Assembly (NCBI RefSeq): GCF_021398715.1 | Contig: NZ_CP090347.1 | Location: forward strand, 1,736,001 to 1,800,000 | Source of the DNA: Microbacterium binotii | GTDB lineage: Bacteria; Actinomycetota; Actinomycetes; Actinomycetales; Microbacteriaceae | DNA: 64,000 bases | Direction of reading: 5' to 3' | Shown: positions 47,310 through 59,257 of the stretch, one piece after another | How the letters are laid out: the number at the start of each line of letters is the position of its first letter | How positions within the stretch are numbered: the stretch's first letter is position 1 | Position numbers and translations under genes: made by a program | Notes under the pieces: model-generated | The model's database searches: none | Seen by the model: only the letters and a program-made list of their open reading frames with translations | What the model was told of the DNA's origin: nothing

Positions 47310-48498
47310 GTACTCCGTCATCGCCGACGAAGCAGAGTTCACGTCGGCGATCGAGAGACTCGCCGAGGGTGAAGGTCCGTTCGCTGTCGACGTGGAACGT
47401 GCATCCGGTTTCCGCTACTCACAGCGCGCGTACCTGGTGCAGATCTATCGGCGCGGGTCGGGCGTGTTCCTCATCGATCCGCCGGCCTTCTCCGACTTCT
47501 CCGCACTTCAGGCCGTCCTCGGCACGGCGGACTGGGTTCTCCACGCTGCGAGCCAGGACCTGCCCTCGCTGCGGGAACTGGGGCTGGAGCCGCCGCGCAT
47601 CTTCGACACAGAGCTCGCCTCGCGGCTTCTCGGACACGCCCGCGTCGGGCTCGGGGCCGTCGTCGAGGACACGCTCGGCATCACCCTCGCCAAGGCGCAC
47701 TCCGCGGCCGACTGGTCGACCCGGCCACTCCCCCAGTCCTGGCTCGAGTACGCCGCGCTGGATGTGGTGCATCTGATCGACGTGCGTGACGCACTCGTGT
47801 CGGAGCTTGCCGAGCAGGGTAAGACCGAGCTGGCCGAGGAGGAGTTCCAGGCAGTGCTCGACCGCCCCGTCAAGCCCCCGCGCGCGGATCCGTGGCGGCG
47901 GTTGAGCGGCCTGCACACGCTCCGAGGGCGCCGAAACCTGGCCGTCGCCCGCGCGCTCTGGCAGGCGCGCGAAGAGCTCGCCGTCGCGCAGGACGTGTCT
48001 CCGGGCCGTCTGGTACCCGACCGCGCGCTCGTGGCGGCCGTGGCGGCGGCTCCCGACAGCAAGCGCGCTCTCGCGGCGGTGAAGGAGTTCACCGGTCGCG
48101 CGAGCCGTTCTGAGCTCGACCGGTGGTGGGCGGCCATCGAGGAGGGTCGTGCGGCGACGGACCTCCCCCTCGAGCGCGTCGGCAGCGACGCATTGCCTCC
48201 GCCGCGGGCGTGGATCGACCGCAACCCCGAGGCCGACGCGCGCCTGAAGGCCGCGCGCCCTCTCGTCGAAGCCCGCGCCGAAGAACTGACGATGCCGACC
48301 GAGAACCTGCTCACCCCGGAACTGCTGCGACGCGTCGCGTGGGAGCCGCCGACGCCCGTCGACGCTGACACGGTGGGCGCAGCTCTTCTCGCACTCGGCG
48401 CCCGCCCGTGGCAGGTGCGAGAAACCGCACAGACGATCGCCGATGCTTTTGTGGCTTCCGTGCAATCGGTCGAGAACGCGGCGGAGAACGCTTCGTAG
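47302..48498 (+). CDS. rnd: RNase D-like 3'-5' exonuclease with HRDC domain
   Basis: 398 residues from GTG 47302. The N-terminal DEDD exonuclease domain shows AVDVERASGFRYSQRAYLVQI (DxE, about 27-47), HAASQDLPSLRELG and YAALDVVHLIDVRDAL (last aspartate). A C-terminal HRDC domain starts near residue 205 (LSGLHTLRGRRNLAVARALWQARE). Likely trims structured RNAs such as tRNA precursors. Overlaps DUF3000 by 8 bases. Confidence 0.92.
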   Translation: MPEYSVIADEAEFTSAIERLAEGEGPFAVDVERASGFRYSQRAYLVQIYRRGSGVFLIDPPAFSDFSALQAVLGTADWVLHAASQDLPSLRELGLEPPRIFDTELASRLLGHARVGLGAVVEDTLGITLAKAHSAADWSTRPLPQSWLEYAALDVVHLIDVRDALVSELAEQGKTELAEEEFQAVLDRPVKPPRADPWRRLSGLHTLRGRRNLAVARALWQAREELAVAQDVSPGRLVPDRALVAAVAAAPDSKRALAAVKEFTGRASRSELDRWWAAIEEGRAATDLPLERVGSDALPPPRAWIDRNPEADARLKAARPLVEARAEELTMPTENLLTPELLRRVAWEPPTPVDADTVGAALLALGARPWQVRETAQTIADAFVASVQSVENAAENAS

Positions 48499-48571
48499 GT
48501 TCGATCCAATCGGTTTTTTCCGGCCCCGAGCCCCTCCTACGTTGGAGGAAACCCCGATCATTGGAGGCAGA

Positions 48572-49777
48572 GTGGCCGAGATTTCGGACGTCTTCTTCGT
48601 CGACGGCATGCGTACGCCCTTCGGGCGCGCCGGCGAGAAGGGCATGTACTGGAACACCCGCGCGGACGATCTGGTGGTCAAGACGATCATCGGCGTCATG
48701 GAGCGCAATCCGCAGGTCCCCGCGGACCGCATCGACGACGTCGCCATCGCCGCGACCAGCCAGACCGGCGACCAGGGACTCACCCTCGGTCGGTCGGCTG
48801 CGATCCTGGCGGGCTTGCCGATGACGGTCCCCGGCTTCGCGATCGACCGCATGTGCGCCGGCGCCATGACCAGCGTCACCACGATGGCCGGCTCGATCGG
48901 CGTCGGCATGTACGACGTCGCGCTTGCCGGCGGTGTGGAGCACATGGGGCGCCACCCCATCGGCGCCAACGCCGATCCGAATCCGCGCTTCGTCGCCGAG
49001 CGGATGGTGGACCCGGGAGCGCTCAACATGGGCGTGACCGCCGAGCGCATCTTCGACCGCTTCCCGCACCTGACGCGCGAACGCAGCGACATGTTCGGCA
49101 TGCTCAGCCAGCACAAGGCGCAGGCGGCGTACGAGAACGGCAAGTTCCAGCCCGACCTCGTTCCGGTCGCCATCAAGGACGCCGACGGCGCGTGGGGGCT
49201 GGCGACCGAGGATGAGGGGCGCCGCCCCGAGACGACGCTCGAGCAGCTCGCGACGCTGAAGACCCCGTTCCGCCCGCACGGCCGCGTGACGGCCGGTACC
49301 TCCTCGCCGCTCACCGACGGCGCGACCATGGGCCTGCTGGCCGGCGGCGGCGCGGTCAAGGAACTGGGCCTGCAGCCGAAGATGCGTCTCGTCTCCTTCG
49401 CTTTCGCCGGCGTTCAGCCGGAGATCATGGGCATCGGGCCGATCCCCGCCACTGAGAAGGCCCTGCGCAAGGCGGGACTCACGATCGACGACATCGGCCT
49501 GTTCGAGCTGAACGAGGCGTTCGCGATCCAGGTCATCTCGCTCCTGGATCACTTCGGCATCGCCGACGACGACCCGCGGGTGAACGCGTGGGGCGGTGCC
49601 ATCGCCCTCGGACACCCCCTGGCCGCATCCGGTGTGCGTCTGATGATCCAGCTCGGCGCGCAGTTCCGCGAGCGGCCGGACGTCCGCTACGGACTCACAG
49701 CGATGTGTGTGGGGCTGGGCCAGGGCGGCTCGGTCATCTGGGAGAACCCGTACTTCGACGGCAAGAAGCGGAAGTGA
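48572..49777 (+). CDS. fadA: Acetyl-CoA acyltransferase (thiolase)
   Basis: Cleaves 3-ketoacyl-CoA in beta-oxidation. The 401-residue thiolase has the nucleophile Cys95 (DRMCAGAMTSV), the NEAFAIQ motif, GGAIALGHPLAASGVR with the catalytic histidine, and CVGLGQGG with the second active cysteine. The GTG at 48572 has GGAGG 6 bases upstream and is preceded by a promoter-like CCTACGTTGG near 48536-48545. It is directly followed by fadB. Confidence 0.95.
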   Translation: MAEISDVFFVDGMRTPFGRAGEKGMYWNTRADDLVVKTIIGVMERNPQVPADRIDDVAIAATSQTGDQGLTLGRSAAILAGLPMTVPGFAIDRMCAGAMTSVTTMAGSIGVGMYDVALAGGVEHMGRHPIGANADPNPRFVAERMVDPGALNMGVTAERIFDRFPHLTRERSDMFGMLSQHKAQAAYENGKFQPDLVPVAIKDADGAWGLATEDEGRRPETTLEQLATLKTPFRPHGRVTAGTSSPLTDGATMGLLAGGGAVKELGLQPKMRLVSFAFAGVQPEIMGIGPIPATEKALRKAGLTIDDIGLFELNEAFAIQVISLLDHFGIADDDPRVNAWGGAIALGHPLAASGVRLMIQLGAQFRERPDVRYGLTAMCVGLGQGGSVIWENPYFDGKKRK

Positions 49778-49785
49778 CTGCGACC

Positions 49786-51930
49786 ATGACCGACTACGAC
49801 GCGATCGACTTCTCCCCCCTCGACCAGTTCTCCGGCGACGAGGTCGTCACCCACTCCCCCGTGCGCGACATCCGTCTGCCCTCGGGCAAGGTGCTGGCGC
49901 TCATCACGCTCGACAACGGCCGCGACCACACACGACCGAACACTCTCGGCCCCGCGACGCTCAAGGAGCTCGGCGAGACGCTCTCCACGCTCGCCGCGCG
50001 CGCAGCCGCGGGCGACATCCACGCGGTCGGCATCACGGGAAAGCAGTACATCCTCGCCGCGGGCGCAGACCTGTCCGATGTCTCGAAGGTCCCCTCACGG
50101 GATGCCGCCAAGCTCATCGCGCAGCGCGGTCATCAGGTGCTGGGGCGCCTCGCAGAGCTCGGCGTGCCGTCCTTCGCCTTCGTGAACGGTCTGGCACTCG
50201 GCGGCGGCGTCGAGATCGCACTCAACTCCACCTATCGCACGGTGGACGCGTCCGCTGCCGCGATCGCCTTGCCCGAGGTCTTCCTGGGAATCATCCCGGG
50301 CTGGGGCGGGTCGTACCTGCTCCCGAACCTCATCGGCATCGAGAAGGCGCTCGAGGTGGTCATCTCGAACCCGCTGAAGCAGAACCGCACGCTCAAGCCC
50401 CGCCAGGCTTTCGAGCTCGGCATGTTCGACGCCATCTTCTCCCCGGCGAACTTCCTCGAGGAGTCGCTCGTCTGGGCCGACGGTGTCATCGGCGGCACGA
50501 TCAAGGTCGAGCGCAAGAACGAGCCCGGCAAGATCGAGCGCCTCACGAAGTGGCCGATCGCCATCAAGATGGCGCGGGGCATGCTGGAGAGCCGTATCGG
50601 CACGGTTCCGCGCTCTCCCTATGTCGCGCTCGAACTCCTCGACAAGGCCAAGGGCGGCACCAGGGCCGAGGGCTTCGCGCGGGAGGACGAGGCGCTGGCG
50701 GATCTCGTCGTCGGCGATCAGTTCGCGGCCTCGATGTACGCGTTCGATCTCGTGCAGAAGCGCGCCAAGCGCCCCGTCGGCGCACCGGACAAGGCGCTGG
50801 CGAAGAAGGTCACCAAGGTGGGCGTGATCGGCGCGGGCCTCATGGCCAGTCAGTTCGCGCTGCTGTTCGTGCGCAAGCTCCGCGTGCCCGTGCTCATCAC
50901 CGATATCGACCAGGCACGGGTCGACAAGGGGGTGGCGCACATCCACGACGAGATCGGCAAGCTCGAGGCGAAAGGTCGTCTGGATGCGGATGCCGCCAAC
51001 CAGTTGCGCGGACTCGTGACCGGCACGACCGACAAGTCGCAGTACGCGGACTGCGACTTCGTCATCGAGGCGGTCTTCGAGGAGGTCGGCGTCAAGCAGC
51101 AGGTGTTCGCGGAGATCGAGTCGATCGTGGCGGAGGATGCGATCCTGGCGACGAACACCTCGTCGCTCTCGGTCACCGAGATCGGGTCCACGCTCGCGCA
51201 CCCCGAGCGCCTGGTCGGCTTCCACTTCTTCAACCCGGTGGCCGTCATGCCGCTCATCGAGGTGGTCAAGACGGAGGCGACTTCGGATGCGGCCCTGTCC
51301 ACGGCGTTCGTCGTGGCCAAGGGTCTCGGCAAGAACGCCGTGCTGACCGCCGACGCTCCCGGCTTCGTCGTCAACCGGCTGCTGGCCAAGGTCATGGGCG
51401 AGGCCGCACGCGCCGTCTACGAGGGCACGCCGTTGCTCACCGTCGAGAAGGCATTCGCTCCCCTCGGGCTGCCGATGACTCCGTTCCAGCTCATCGATCT
51501 GGTGGGGTGGAAGGTCGCGGCACACGTGCAGGACACGATGGCTCATGCGTTCCCCGACCGGTTCTTCGCGTCGGAGAACTTCCACAGCCTGGCCGAGCTG
51601 CCGGAAGTCGTCGAGAAGGACAAGAACGGACGGGTCACCGGCTGGACGAAGGCGGCCGAGAAGGTGTTGAAGCCCGCGGTGGGCACGACACCCGTCGCAG
51701 AGGCGGAGATCCTCCGGCGGGTGCAGGACGGCCTGGCGCAGGAGATCCGCATCATGCTGGACGACGATGTCGTGCCGGAGGTGCAGGACATCGACCTGTG
51801 CCTCATCCTCGGCGCGGGCTGGCCGTTCATCGACGGTGGAGCGTCGCCCTACCTCGATCGCGAGGGAGCATCCGAGCGCGTGTTCGGAGCGACCTTCCAC
51901 ACGCCGCCGATCCTCGGCGTCGGCGCCTGA
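49786..51930 (+). CDS. fadB: Beta-oxidation multifunctional enzyme FadB (enoyl-CoA hydratase/3-hydroxyacyl-CoA dehydrogenase)
   Basis: 714 residues. The N-terminal crotonase half has GLALGGGVEIALNSTYR and PEVFLGIIPGWGG with the catalytic glutamates. The C-terminal half is a Rossmann dehydrogenase (VGVIGAGLMASQFA near 345) with catalytic His in GFHFFNPVAVMPLIEVV, then two helical dehydrogenase domains. The start is uncertain: ATG 49786 gives the conserved N-terminus, but an in-frame GTG at 49774 would overlap the fadA stop as GTGA and couple translation. With FadA it forms the trifunctional beta-oxidation complex. Confidence 0.94.
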   Translation: MTDYDAIDFSPLDQFSGDEVVTHSPVRDIRLPSGKVLALITLDNGRDHTRPNTLGPATLKELGETLSTLAARAAAGDIHAVGITGKQYILAAGADLSDVSKVPSRDAAKLIAQRGHQVLGRLAELGVPSFAFVNGLALGGGVEIALNSTYRTVDASAAAIALPEVFLGIIPGWGGSYLLPNLIGIEKALEVVISNPLKQNRTLKPRQAFELGMFDAIFSPANFLEESLVWADGVIGGTIKVERKNEPGKIERLTKWPIAIKMARGMLESRIGTVPRSPYVALELLDKAKGGTRAEGFAREDEALADLVVGDQFAASMYAFDLVQKRAKRPVGAPDKALAKKVTKVGVIGAGLMASQFALLFVRKLRVPVLITDIDQARVDKGVAHIHDEIGKLEAKGRLDADAANQLRGLVTGTTDKSQYADCDFVIEAVFEEVGVKQQVFAEIESIVAEDAILATNTSSLSVTEIGSTLAHPERLVGFHFFNPVAVMPLIEVVKTEATSDAALSTAFVVAKGLGKNAVLTADAPGFVVNRLLAKVMGEAARAVYEGTPLLTVEKAFAPLGLPMTPFQLIDLVGWKVAAHVQDTMAHAFPDRFFASENFHSLAELPEVVEKDKNGRVTGWTKAAEKVLKPAVGTTPVAEAEILRRVQDGLAQEIRIMLDDDVVPEVQDIDLCLILGAGWPFIDGGASPYLDREGASERVFGATFHTPPILGVGA

Positions 51931-51940
51931 CACAACGCGG

Positions 51941-51974
51941 AAGGGGCGGGCCACTTCACGGTGGACCGCCCCTT
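51941..51974. terminator. Bidirectional terminator between fadB and dxs
   Basis: 13 of 14 base pairs: AAGGGGCGGGCCAC (51941-51954) against GTGGACCGCCCCTT (51961-51974), one G-A mismatch, 6-base loop. It lies between convergent stops at 51930 and 51985 and can serve both directions. Confidence 0.8.
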
Positions 51975-51984
51975 CGGCTTCATA

Positions 51985-53943
51985 TCAGGAGTTGCGCGTG
52001 CCGACGCCCTCATCGTCCGGAACGCGGAGTTCTGCCGCGTCCTTCGACCCCCGTGCGACGGGGATCCGCGTACCGAGGACCTGCGCCACCACGTCCTGTG
52101 CGATCTTCGCAGAGGTGAGGCCGGCATCCGCCAGGATCTGATCGCGGGAGGCGTGGTCGATGAACTCGTCCGGGACTCCGAGCTCGTCGACCGCCGTGTC
52201 GACGCCGTTCTCACGGAGAACCTGACGGATGCGGGTGCCGATCCCGCCCACTCGGATGCCGTCCTCGATCGTGATCACGAGACGGTGCGCGGCCGCCAGG
52301 TCGACGAGTGAGCCTGGTACGGGCACGACCCACCGGGGATCGACGACGGTGGCGCCGATGCCCTGCGCGGAAAGGCGCTCGGCGACCTCCATCGCGGTGT
52401 GGGCCATGGGCCCGATGCCGATGACGAGCACGTCGGCCGCCTGGGGCCTCACGAGCACATCGACGCCGTCGTGCAGACGCTCGACGGCGGGAAGCTCCTT
52501 GCCCACCGCTCCCTTCGGGTAGCGCAGCACCGTGGGCCCGTCCGAGACCTCCACCGCCTCCGCCAGCTCCTCGCGCAGGCGTGCGGCGTCACGCGGCGCC
52601 GCGATCCGGATGCGCGGCACCAGCTGCAGCATCGCGAGGTCCCAGATCCCGTGGTGGCTCGGGCCGTCGGGGCCCGTGACACCGGCGCGATCGAGGACGA
52701 ACGTGACTCCCGCGCGGTGCAGGGCCACATCCATCAGCACCTGGTCGAAAGCACGGTTCATGAACGTCGCGTAGATCGCGACGACCGGGTGCAGACCGCC
52801 GTACGCGAGACCCGCGGCCGACGCGGCGGCGTGCTGCTCGGCGATCCCGACGTCGTAGACCCGGTCGGGGAACTGCTGCGCGAACGGCAGCAGGCCGGTC
52901 GGACGCAGCATGGCGGCTGTGACGGCGATCACGTCCGACCGCTCCGCTCCGATGCGCGTGAGCTCCTCCGCGAACACGTCGGTCCAGGCGGTGCCCGCGT
53001 CCGCACCGAGCGTCGCGCCCGTCACCGGGTCGATGCGGCCGACCGCGTGGAATTGATCGGCCTCGTCATCGACCGCCGGCTGGTAGCCGCGCCCCTTCTC
53101 CGTGATCGTGTGCACGATCACGGGAGCGCCGTAGTTCTTCGCCAGCTCGAGCGTCTCGAGCAGCGCACGGATGTCGTGGCCGTCGATCGGTCCCAGGTAC
53201 TTGATGTCGAGGTTCGAGTACAGAGCCTCGTTGTTGGTGAACCGCGAGAGGAAGCCGCGCGTGCCACCGCGCACGCCGCGATAGAACGCCCGCGCGGCCG
53301 GCCCGAGACGGGTGATGAGATTGCGGGATCCGCGATGCAGACTCTGGTAGGCGTCTGCGGTGCGCACGCGGTTGAGGTAGCGCGCCATGCCGCCGATCGT
53401 CGGTGCGTACGAGCGGCCGTTGTCGTTGACGACGATGACCAGGTTCCGATCGTTGTCATCGGAGATGTTGTTGAGCGCTTCCCAGGTCATTCCACCCGTG
53501 AGGGCGCCGTCGCCCACGACGGCGACGACGTGACGGTCACGACGACCCGTCTGGGCGAACGCGCGAGAGATACCGTCGGCCCAGCTGAGCGAACTGGAGG
53601 CGTGGGAGGACTCGACGATGTCGTGCTCGCTCTCCGAACGCTGCGGATATCCGGCGAGACCGCCGCGTGAGCGCAGCGCCGAGAAGTCCTGACGACCGGT
53701 GAGCAGCTTGTGCACGTACGACTGGTGGCCCGTGTCGAAGACGATGGGGTCGTTCGGCGAGTCGAAGACGCGGTGCAACGCGATGGTGAGTTCCACGACC
53801 CCGAGGTTCGGTCCGAGGTGTCCACCGGTGCGGGCCACGTTCTCGATGAGGAACTCACGGATCTCCCCGGCGAGCTCCTCGAGCTGCGGGGTCGTCAGGG
53901 TGCGCAGATCGCCTGGCTGTGTCACGCGGGACAACAACGACAT
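51985..53943 (-). CDS. dxs: 1-deoxy-D-xylulose-5-phosphate synthase
   Basis: First step of the MEP isoprenoid pathway, thiamine-diphosphate dependent. The 652-residue protein has HQSYVHKLLTGR near 75-86, the ThDP motif GDGALTGGMTWEALNNI and VVNDNGRSYAPTIGG (about 144-175), and the transketolase C-half with DVGIAEQHAAASAAGLAYGG. The start at 53943 has GGAGGGAA 6-13 bases upstream; the frame extends to 53979 but that would overlap the preceding gene and begins with MMTASPEEEG, unlike the family. It lies 32 bases after the DUF2200 stop. Confidence 0.96.
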   Translation of the reverse strand: MSLLSRVTQPGDLRTLTTPQLEELAGEIREFLIENVARTGGHLGPNLGVVELTIALHRVFDSPNDPIVFDTGHQSYVHKLLTGRQDFSALRSRGGLAGYPQRSESEHDIVESSHASSSLSWADGISRAFAQTGRRDRHVVAVVGDGALTGGMTWEALNNISDDNDRNLVIVVNDNGRSYAPTIGGMARYLNRVRTADAYQSLHRGSRNLITRLGPAARAFYRGVRGGTRGFLSRFTNNEALYSNLDIKYLGPIDGHDIRALLETLELAKNYGAPVIVHTITEKGRGYQPAVDDEADQFHAVGRIDPVTGATLGADAGTAWTDVFAEELTRIGAERSDVIAVTAAMLRPTGLLPFAQQFPDRVYDVGIAEQHAAASAAGLAYGGLHPVVAIYATFMNRAFDQVLMDVALHRAGVTFVLDRAGVTGPDGPSHHGIWDLAMLQLVPRIRIAAPRDAARLREELAEAVEVSDGPTVLRYPKGAVGKELPAVERLHDGVDVLVRPQAADVLVIGIGPMAHTAMEVAERLSAQGIGATVVDPRWVVPVPGSLVDLAAAHRLVITIEDGIRVGGIGTRIRQVLRENGVDTAVDELGVPDEFIDHASRDQILADAGLTSAKIAQDVVAQVLGTRIPVARGSKDAAELRVPDDEGVGTRNS

Positions 53944-53975
53944 ATCGGTTCCCTCCTCCTCGGGCGAGGCCGTCA

Positions 53976-54344
53976 TCATCGGTTACCTCGGGCATCGACG
54001 GGTTCCTGCCGCAAAACCTTCGCCATCGGGCGCCCCTTCGCGAGTTCGTCGACGAGCTTGTCGAGATATCGGATCCGCTGCATGAGGGGATCGTCGATCT
54101 CCTCGACCCGGATGCCGCAGATCACGCCGGTGATCCGATCGACCCGTGGGTTGAGCCGTGCCAGAGCGAAGAACTGCTCGAGGCTCGTGCGCTCGGCGAG
54201 GTGGCGGGAGATCTCTTCATCATCGAACCCCGTGAGCCACCGGATGACCTCTTCGAGCTCGGCGCTCGCGCGACCCTTCCGCTCGATCTTCGCCACATAG
54301 AGCGGATAGATGTCGGCGAACGGCGTCGCGAAGATCCGGCTCAT
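53976..54344 (-). CDS. DUF2200 family protein
   Basis: 122 residues opening MSRIFATPFADIYPLYVAKIE, the hallmark of DUF2200. Conserved basic and aromatic patches follow (EEVIRWLTGF near 32-41, GVICGIRVEEIDDPLMQRIRYLDKLVDELAKG). Often annotated as of unknown function with a small alpha fold; no catalytic residues are evident. An alternate ATG at 54350 would add 2 residues. Lies between acnA and dxs in the same orientation. Confidence 0.85.
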   Translation of the reverse strand: MSRIFATPFADIYPLYVAKIERKGRASAELEEVIRWLTGFDDEEISRHLAERTSLEQFFALARLNPRVDRITGVICGIRVEEIDDPLMQRIRYLDKLVDELAKGRPMAKVLRQEPVDARGNR

Positions 54345-54418
54345 CTCCACAGGTTAGCCGCTGCAGCAGGAGACGGGCCGGTCCCTTGCGAGGACCGACC
54401 CGTCTCGGGTGCGAACGC

Positions 54419-57253
<2,835 letters not shown>

Positions 57254-57336
57254 GTCTGTCTCCTTCGTCGGCGTTCACGGGCGTCGTCGCGGGGCCCGAT
57301 CTGCCCATCTTCCCCGCGTCCGGAAGGGGTTGCTAG

Positions 57337-57355
57337 GAAGGTAAGCCTTACCCCG
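57337..57355. promoter_or_regulatory. DtxR/IdeR-like iron box before acnA
   Basis: The core GGTAAG-C-CTTACC (57340-57352) is a perfect inverted repeat around one C and matches the DtxR/IdeR consensus core AGGTwAGsCTwACC. Only the outer arms (TwA on each side) deviate. It lies 84 bases upstream of the acnA ATG. It implies iron-dependent control of an iron-sulfur enzyme; binding is not proven. Confidence 0.6.
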
Positions 57356-57365
57356 TCGCCCGGAA

Positions 57366-57389
57366 ATTTATCTCGATGTCGAGATAAAT
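57366..57389. promoter_or_regulatory. Perfect AT-rich palindrome before acnA, probable operator
   Basis: Two 11-bp arms ATTTATCTCGA (57366-57376) and TCGAGATAAAT (57379-57389) separated by TG. An AT-rich dyad in a very GC-rich genome is a typical operator for a dimeric repressor such as a MarR- or TetR-family protein. It overlaps the expected promoter, 113-136 bases before the acnA start, and starts 5 bases after the DUF3159 stop. Confidence 0.6.
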
Positions 57390-57393
57390 AGTA

Positions 57394-58188
57394 TCACCGG
57401 GCGTCGGACTCCTCGACGGACGCGCCGCCCTGCGAGACCCGTGCGTGCACGGCGCGGACGGTGAGCCAGGTGACCGCTACGAGAGGCGCGAACAGCGGCA
57501 GGCCCATCGCGATCGTGAGGGTTCCGAGCAGCGCCACCGCGCTCTCCCGGTTCGCTGGGTCGAGCGACGAGAAGTAGATCGGGAGCTGCACGCCCAACCG
57601 GACGACGAAGAGTGCCGCCCAGGCGATGGTGAGCCAGAAGTAGGCGCGACGCTTCGCCTTCACCTGCCGCCACGACGTGCCCTCACCCATCAGATAGCCG
57701 GCGGCCAGGCCGATGAGCGGCCAGCCGATGAGGGCGGACACGAGCATGGCCAGACCGTAGCCGGCGTTCGTCAGAAGGCCCGGCACGAAGTTGTCGGAGG
57801 GATTGCCCGTGATCAGGGCGAGGACGGCGGCGGCCCCGGCCGCCACCAGTCCCCCGAGGGCCGCGGACGCCGGCGACTTTTGCAACAGGCGTACCACGGT
57901 GAACACCACAGCGATACCGACGGAGGTGGCAAGGGAGAGGACGAGGTTCGTCGTCGCCGTGTAGACGATGACGAAGAGAAGACTCGGGAGCACCGATTCG
58001 ACGACACCACGCCAGCCGCCCATGGCGTGCCACACCACATGACCGGTGCTCGCCTCCTGCGCCGGATCCAGTCCCGCGCGTCGCGCGGCCGCGCCCAGAG
58101 CGGAACCGATGAGCTCGGACGCGCGGGGCTCAGCGGGCGCCGGCGGATCGAGCGACGGGCGCTCGTCGTGCGTCTCGTCGGGGCTCAC
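57394..58188 (-). CDS. DUF3159 family membrane protein
   Basis: 264 residues from GTG 58188. A cytoplasmic, Pro/Glu-rich N-tail (1-45) is followed by six to seven membrane helices, including LPSLLFVIVYTATTNLVLSLA and LLTNAGYGLAMLVSALIGWPLIGLAAGYLMG. Motifs MGGWRGVVESVLPSLLF and KAKRRAYFWLTIAWAALFVVRLGVQ are typical of DUF3159. Function unknown. The start overlaps the DUF3710 stop as GTGA. Confidence 0.85.
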   Translation of the reverse strand: MSPDETHDERPSLDPPAPAEPRASELIGSALGAAARRAGLDPAQEASTGHVVWHAMGGWRGVVESVLPSLLFVIVYTATTNLVLSLATSVGIAVVFTVVRLLQKSPASAALGGLVAAGAAAVLALITGNPSDNFVPGLLTNAGYGLAMLVSALIGWPLIGLAAGYLMGEGTSWRQVKAKRRAYFWLTIAWAALFVVRLGVQLPIYFSSLDPANRESAVALLGTLTIAMGLPLFAPLVAVTWLTVRAVHARVSQGGASVEESDAR

Positions 58189-58784
58189 GCCGCGCCCGGG
58201 GTCGCCGGCATCTTCAACGGGATGAGATCGCGCGGCGGCATCGGCGTGCCGCCGCGGACCACCACGAGCGATCGGAAGAGATCCTCGATCTGGGCTGCGG
58301 CCTCGACGTTGGACGTCGCCGCTCCCCCGATCACGCCGCGCAGGAACCAACGGGGGCCGTCGACGCCCACGAAGCGCGCGAGTCGCTTGGCGCCACTGCT
58401 GGCATCGCCGGCCACGACGACCGGGACCTCGGCGAGCAGCTCCGGGCCGAGCGGACCCTCGCGCTCCTCGACGCGTCCGCCCTGCTGACGCACCTGCTGG
58501 CGGATCTGCTCACGGGTCTCCTCCCAGAGGCCGCTCGATCGAGGCGCGGCGAACGGCTGCACCTGGAGCGTCGAGTCGGCGTAGTCGAGCCCGACGGCGA
58601 CGATGCGCTTGGTCTGCTCCTCGACCTCGAGCCGCAGGTTCAGCCCCTCGCGCGGCAGCACCTTGATCGCACCCAGATCGATGTAGGGACGAACCGGGTT
58701 CACCTCCGACTCGTCGAAGGGCCCCGCGGTTTCGCGGTCGATCGGCGCGCTCTTGCCGGTCGGTTCCAGAGATGCGTCGGTCAT
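58185..58784 (-). CDS. DUF3710 family protein
   Basis: 199 residues. The conserved core is PYIDLGAIKVLPREGLNLRLEVEEQ (about 33-57), VQPFAAPRSSGLWEETREQI and GVDGPRWFLRGVIGGAAT. No catalytic motif known. Position between dut and DUF3159 is conserved across Actinobacteria. The ATG overlaps the dut stop by 4 bases, so it is co-translated with dut. Confidence 0.85.
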   Translation of the reverse strand: MTDASLEPTGKSAPIDRETAGPFDESEVNPVRPYIDLGAIKVLPREGLNLRLEVEEQTKRIVAVGLDYADSTLQVQPFAAPRSSGLWEETREQIRQQVRQQGGRVEEREGPLGPELLAEVPVVVAGDASSGAKRLARFVGVDGPRWFLRGVIGGAATSNVEAAAQIEDLFRSLVVVRGGTPMPPRDLIPLKMPATPGAA

Positions 58785-59236
58785 CGGGTCGTCCTCGCAG
58801 AAGTGTCGTATCCGGTGGAGCCGAAGCCCCCTTCGCCGCGCACACTGGCGGGCAGCTCGTCGACCGGGAGGAAGCGCACCGGCGGGATCGGAAGGACCAC
58901 CAGTTGCGCGATCCGGTCACCCGCCGAAACCTCGTAGGCCTCCGTGCGGTCGGTGTTCAGCAGCGCGACCTTGATCTCGCCGCGATAGCCGGCATCGACC
59001 GTCCCGGGAGCGTTGACGACGGTCACCCCGTGCTTGGCCGCGAGCCCCGAACGGGGCATCACGAACGCCGCATACCCCTCGGGCAGCGCAATGCGGACAC
59101 CGGTGCCCACGAGAGCACGCTCTCCGGGGCCGAGTCGCACCCCCTCTGCGGCGATCAGGTCGGCACCCGCGTCGCCCGGATGAGCGAACGCCGGGACGAC
59201 GGGCGCGATAATGGGGACGTCCACGCTTTCGGCCAC
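58781..59236 (-). CDS. dut: dUTP diphosphatase (dUTPase)
   Basis: Hydrolyses dUTP to dUMP and prevents uracil entering DNA. The 151-residue trimeric-type protein carries all five motifs: GDAGADL (motif 1, near 22-28), MPRSGLAAKHG (2), NAPGTVDAGYRGEI (3), DRIAQLVV (4) and GGFGSTGYDT (5, C-terminal arm). GTG 59236 is chosen as the first codon giving the family length; overlaps the start of DUF3710 at its 3' end by 4 bases. It diverges from DUF3093 across about 20 bases. Confidence 0.95.
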   Translation of the reverse strand: MAESVDVPIIAPVVPAFAHPGDAGADLIAAEGVRLGPGERALVGTGVRIALPEGYAAFVMPRSGLAAKHGVTVVNAPGTVDAGYRGEIKVALLNTDRTEAYEVSAGDRIAQLVVLPIPPVRFLPVDELPASVRGEGGFGSTGYDTSARTTR

Positions 59237-59257
59237 CTCACGAGGGTAATGCAGAAC

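Noticed and set aside
49707..52118. 803-residue second frame over fadB
   Set aside because: Arg/Gly/His-rich out-of-frame translation; fadB explains the region.
53944..53979. Extended N-terminus for dxs
   Set aside because: Would overlap the DUF2200 stop and lacks a ribosome site; GGAGGGAA precedes the later ATG at 53943.
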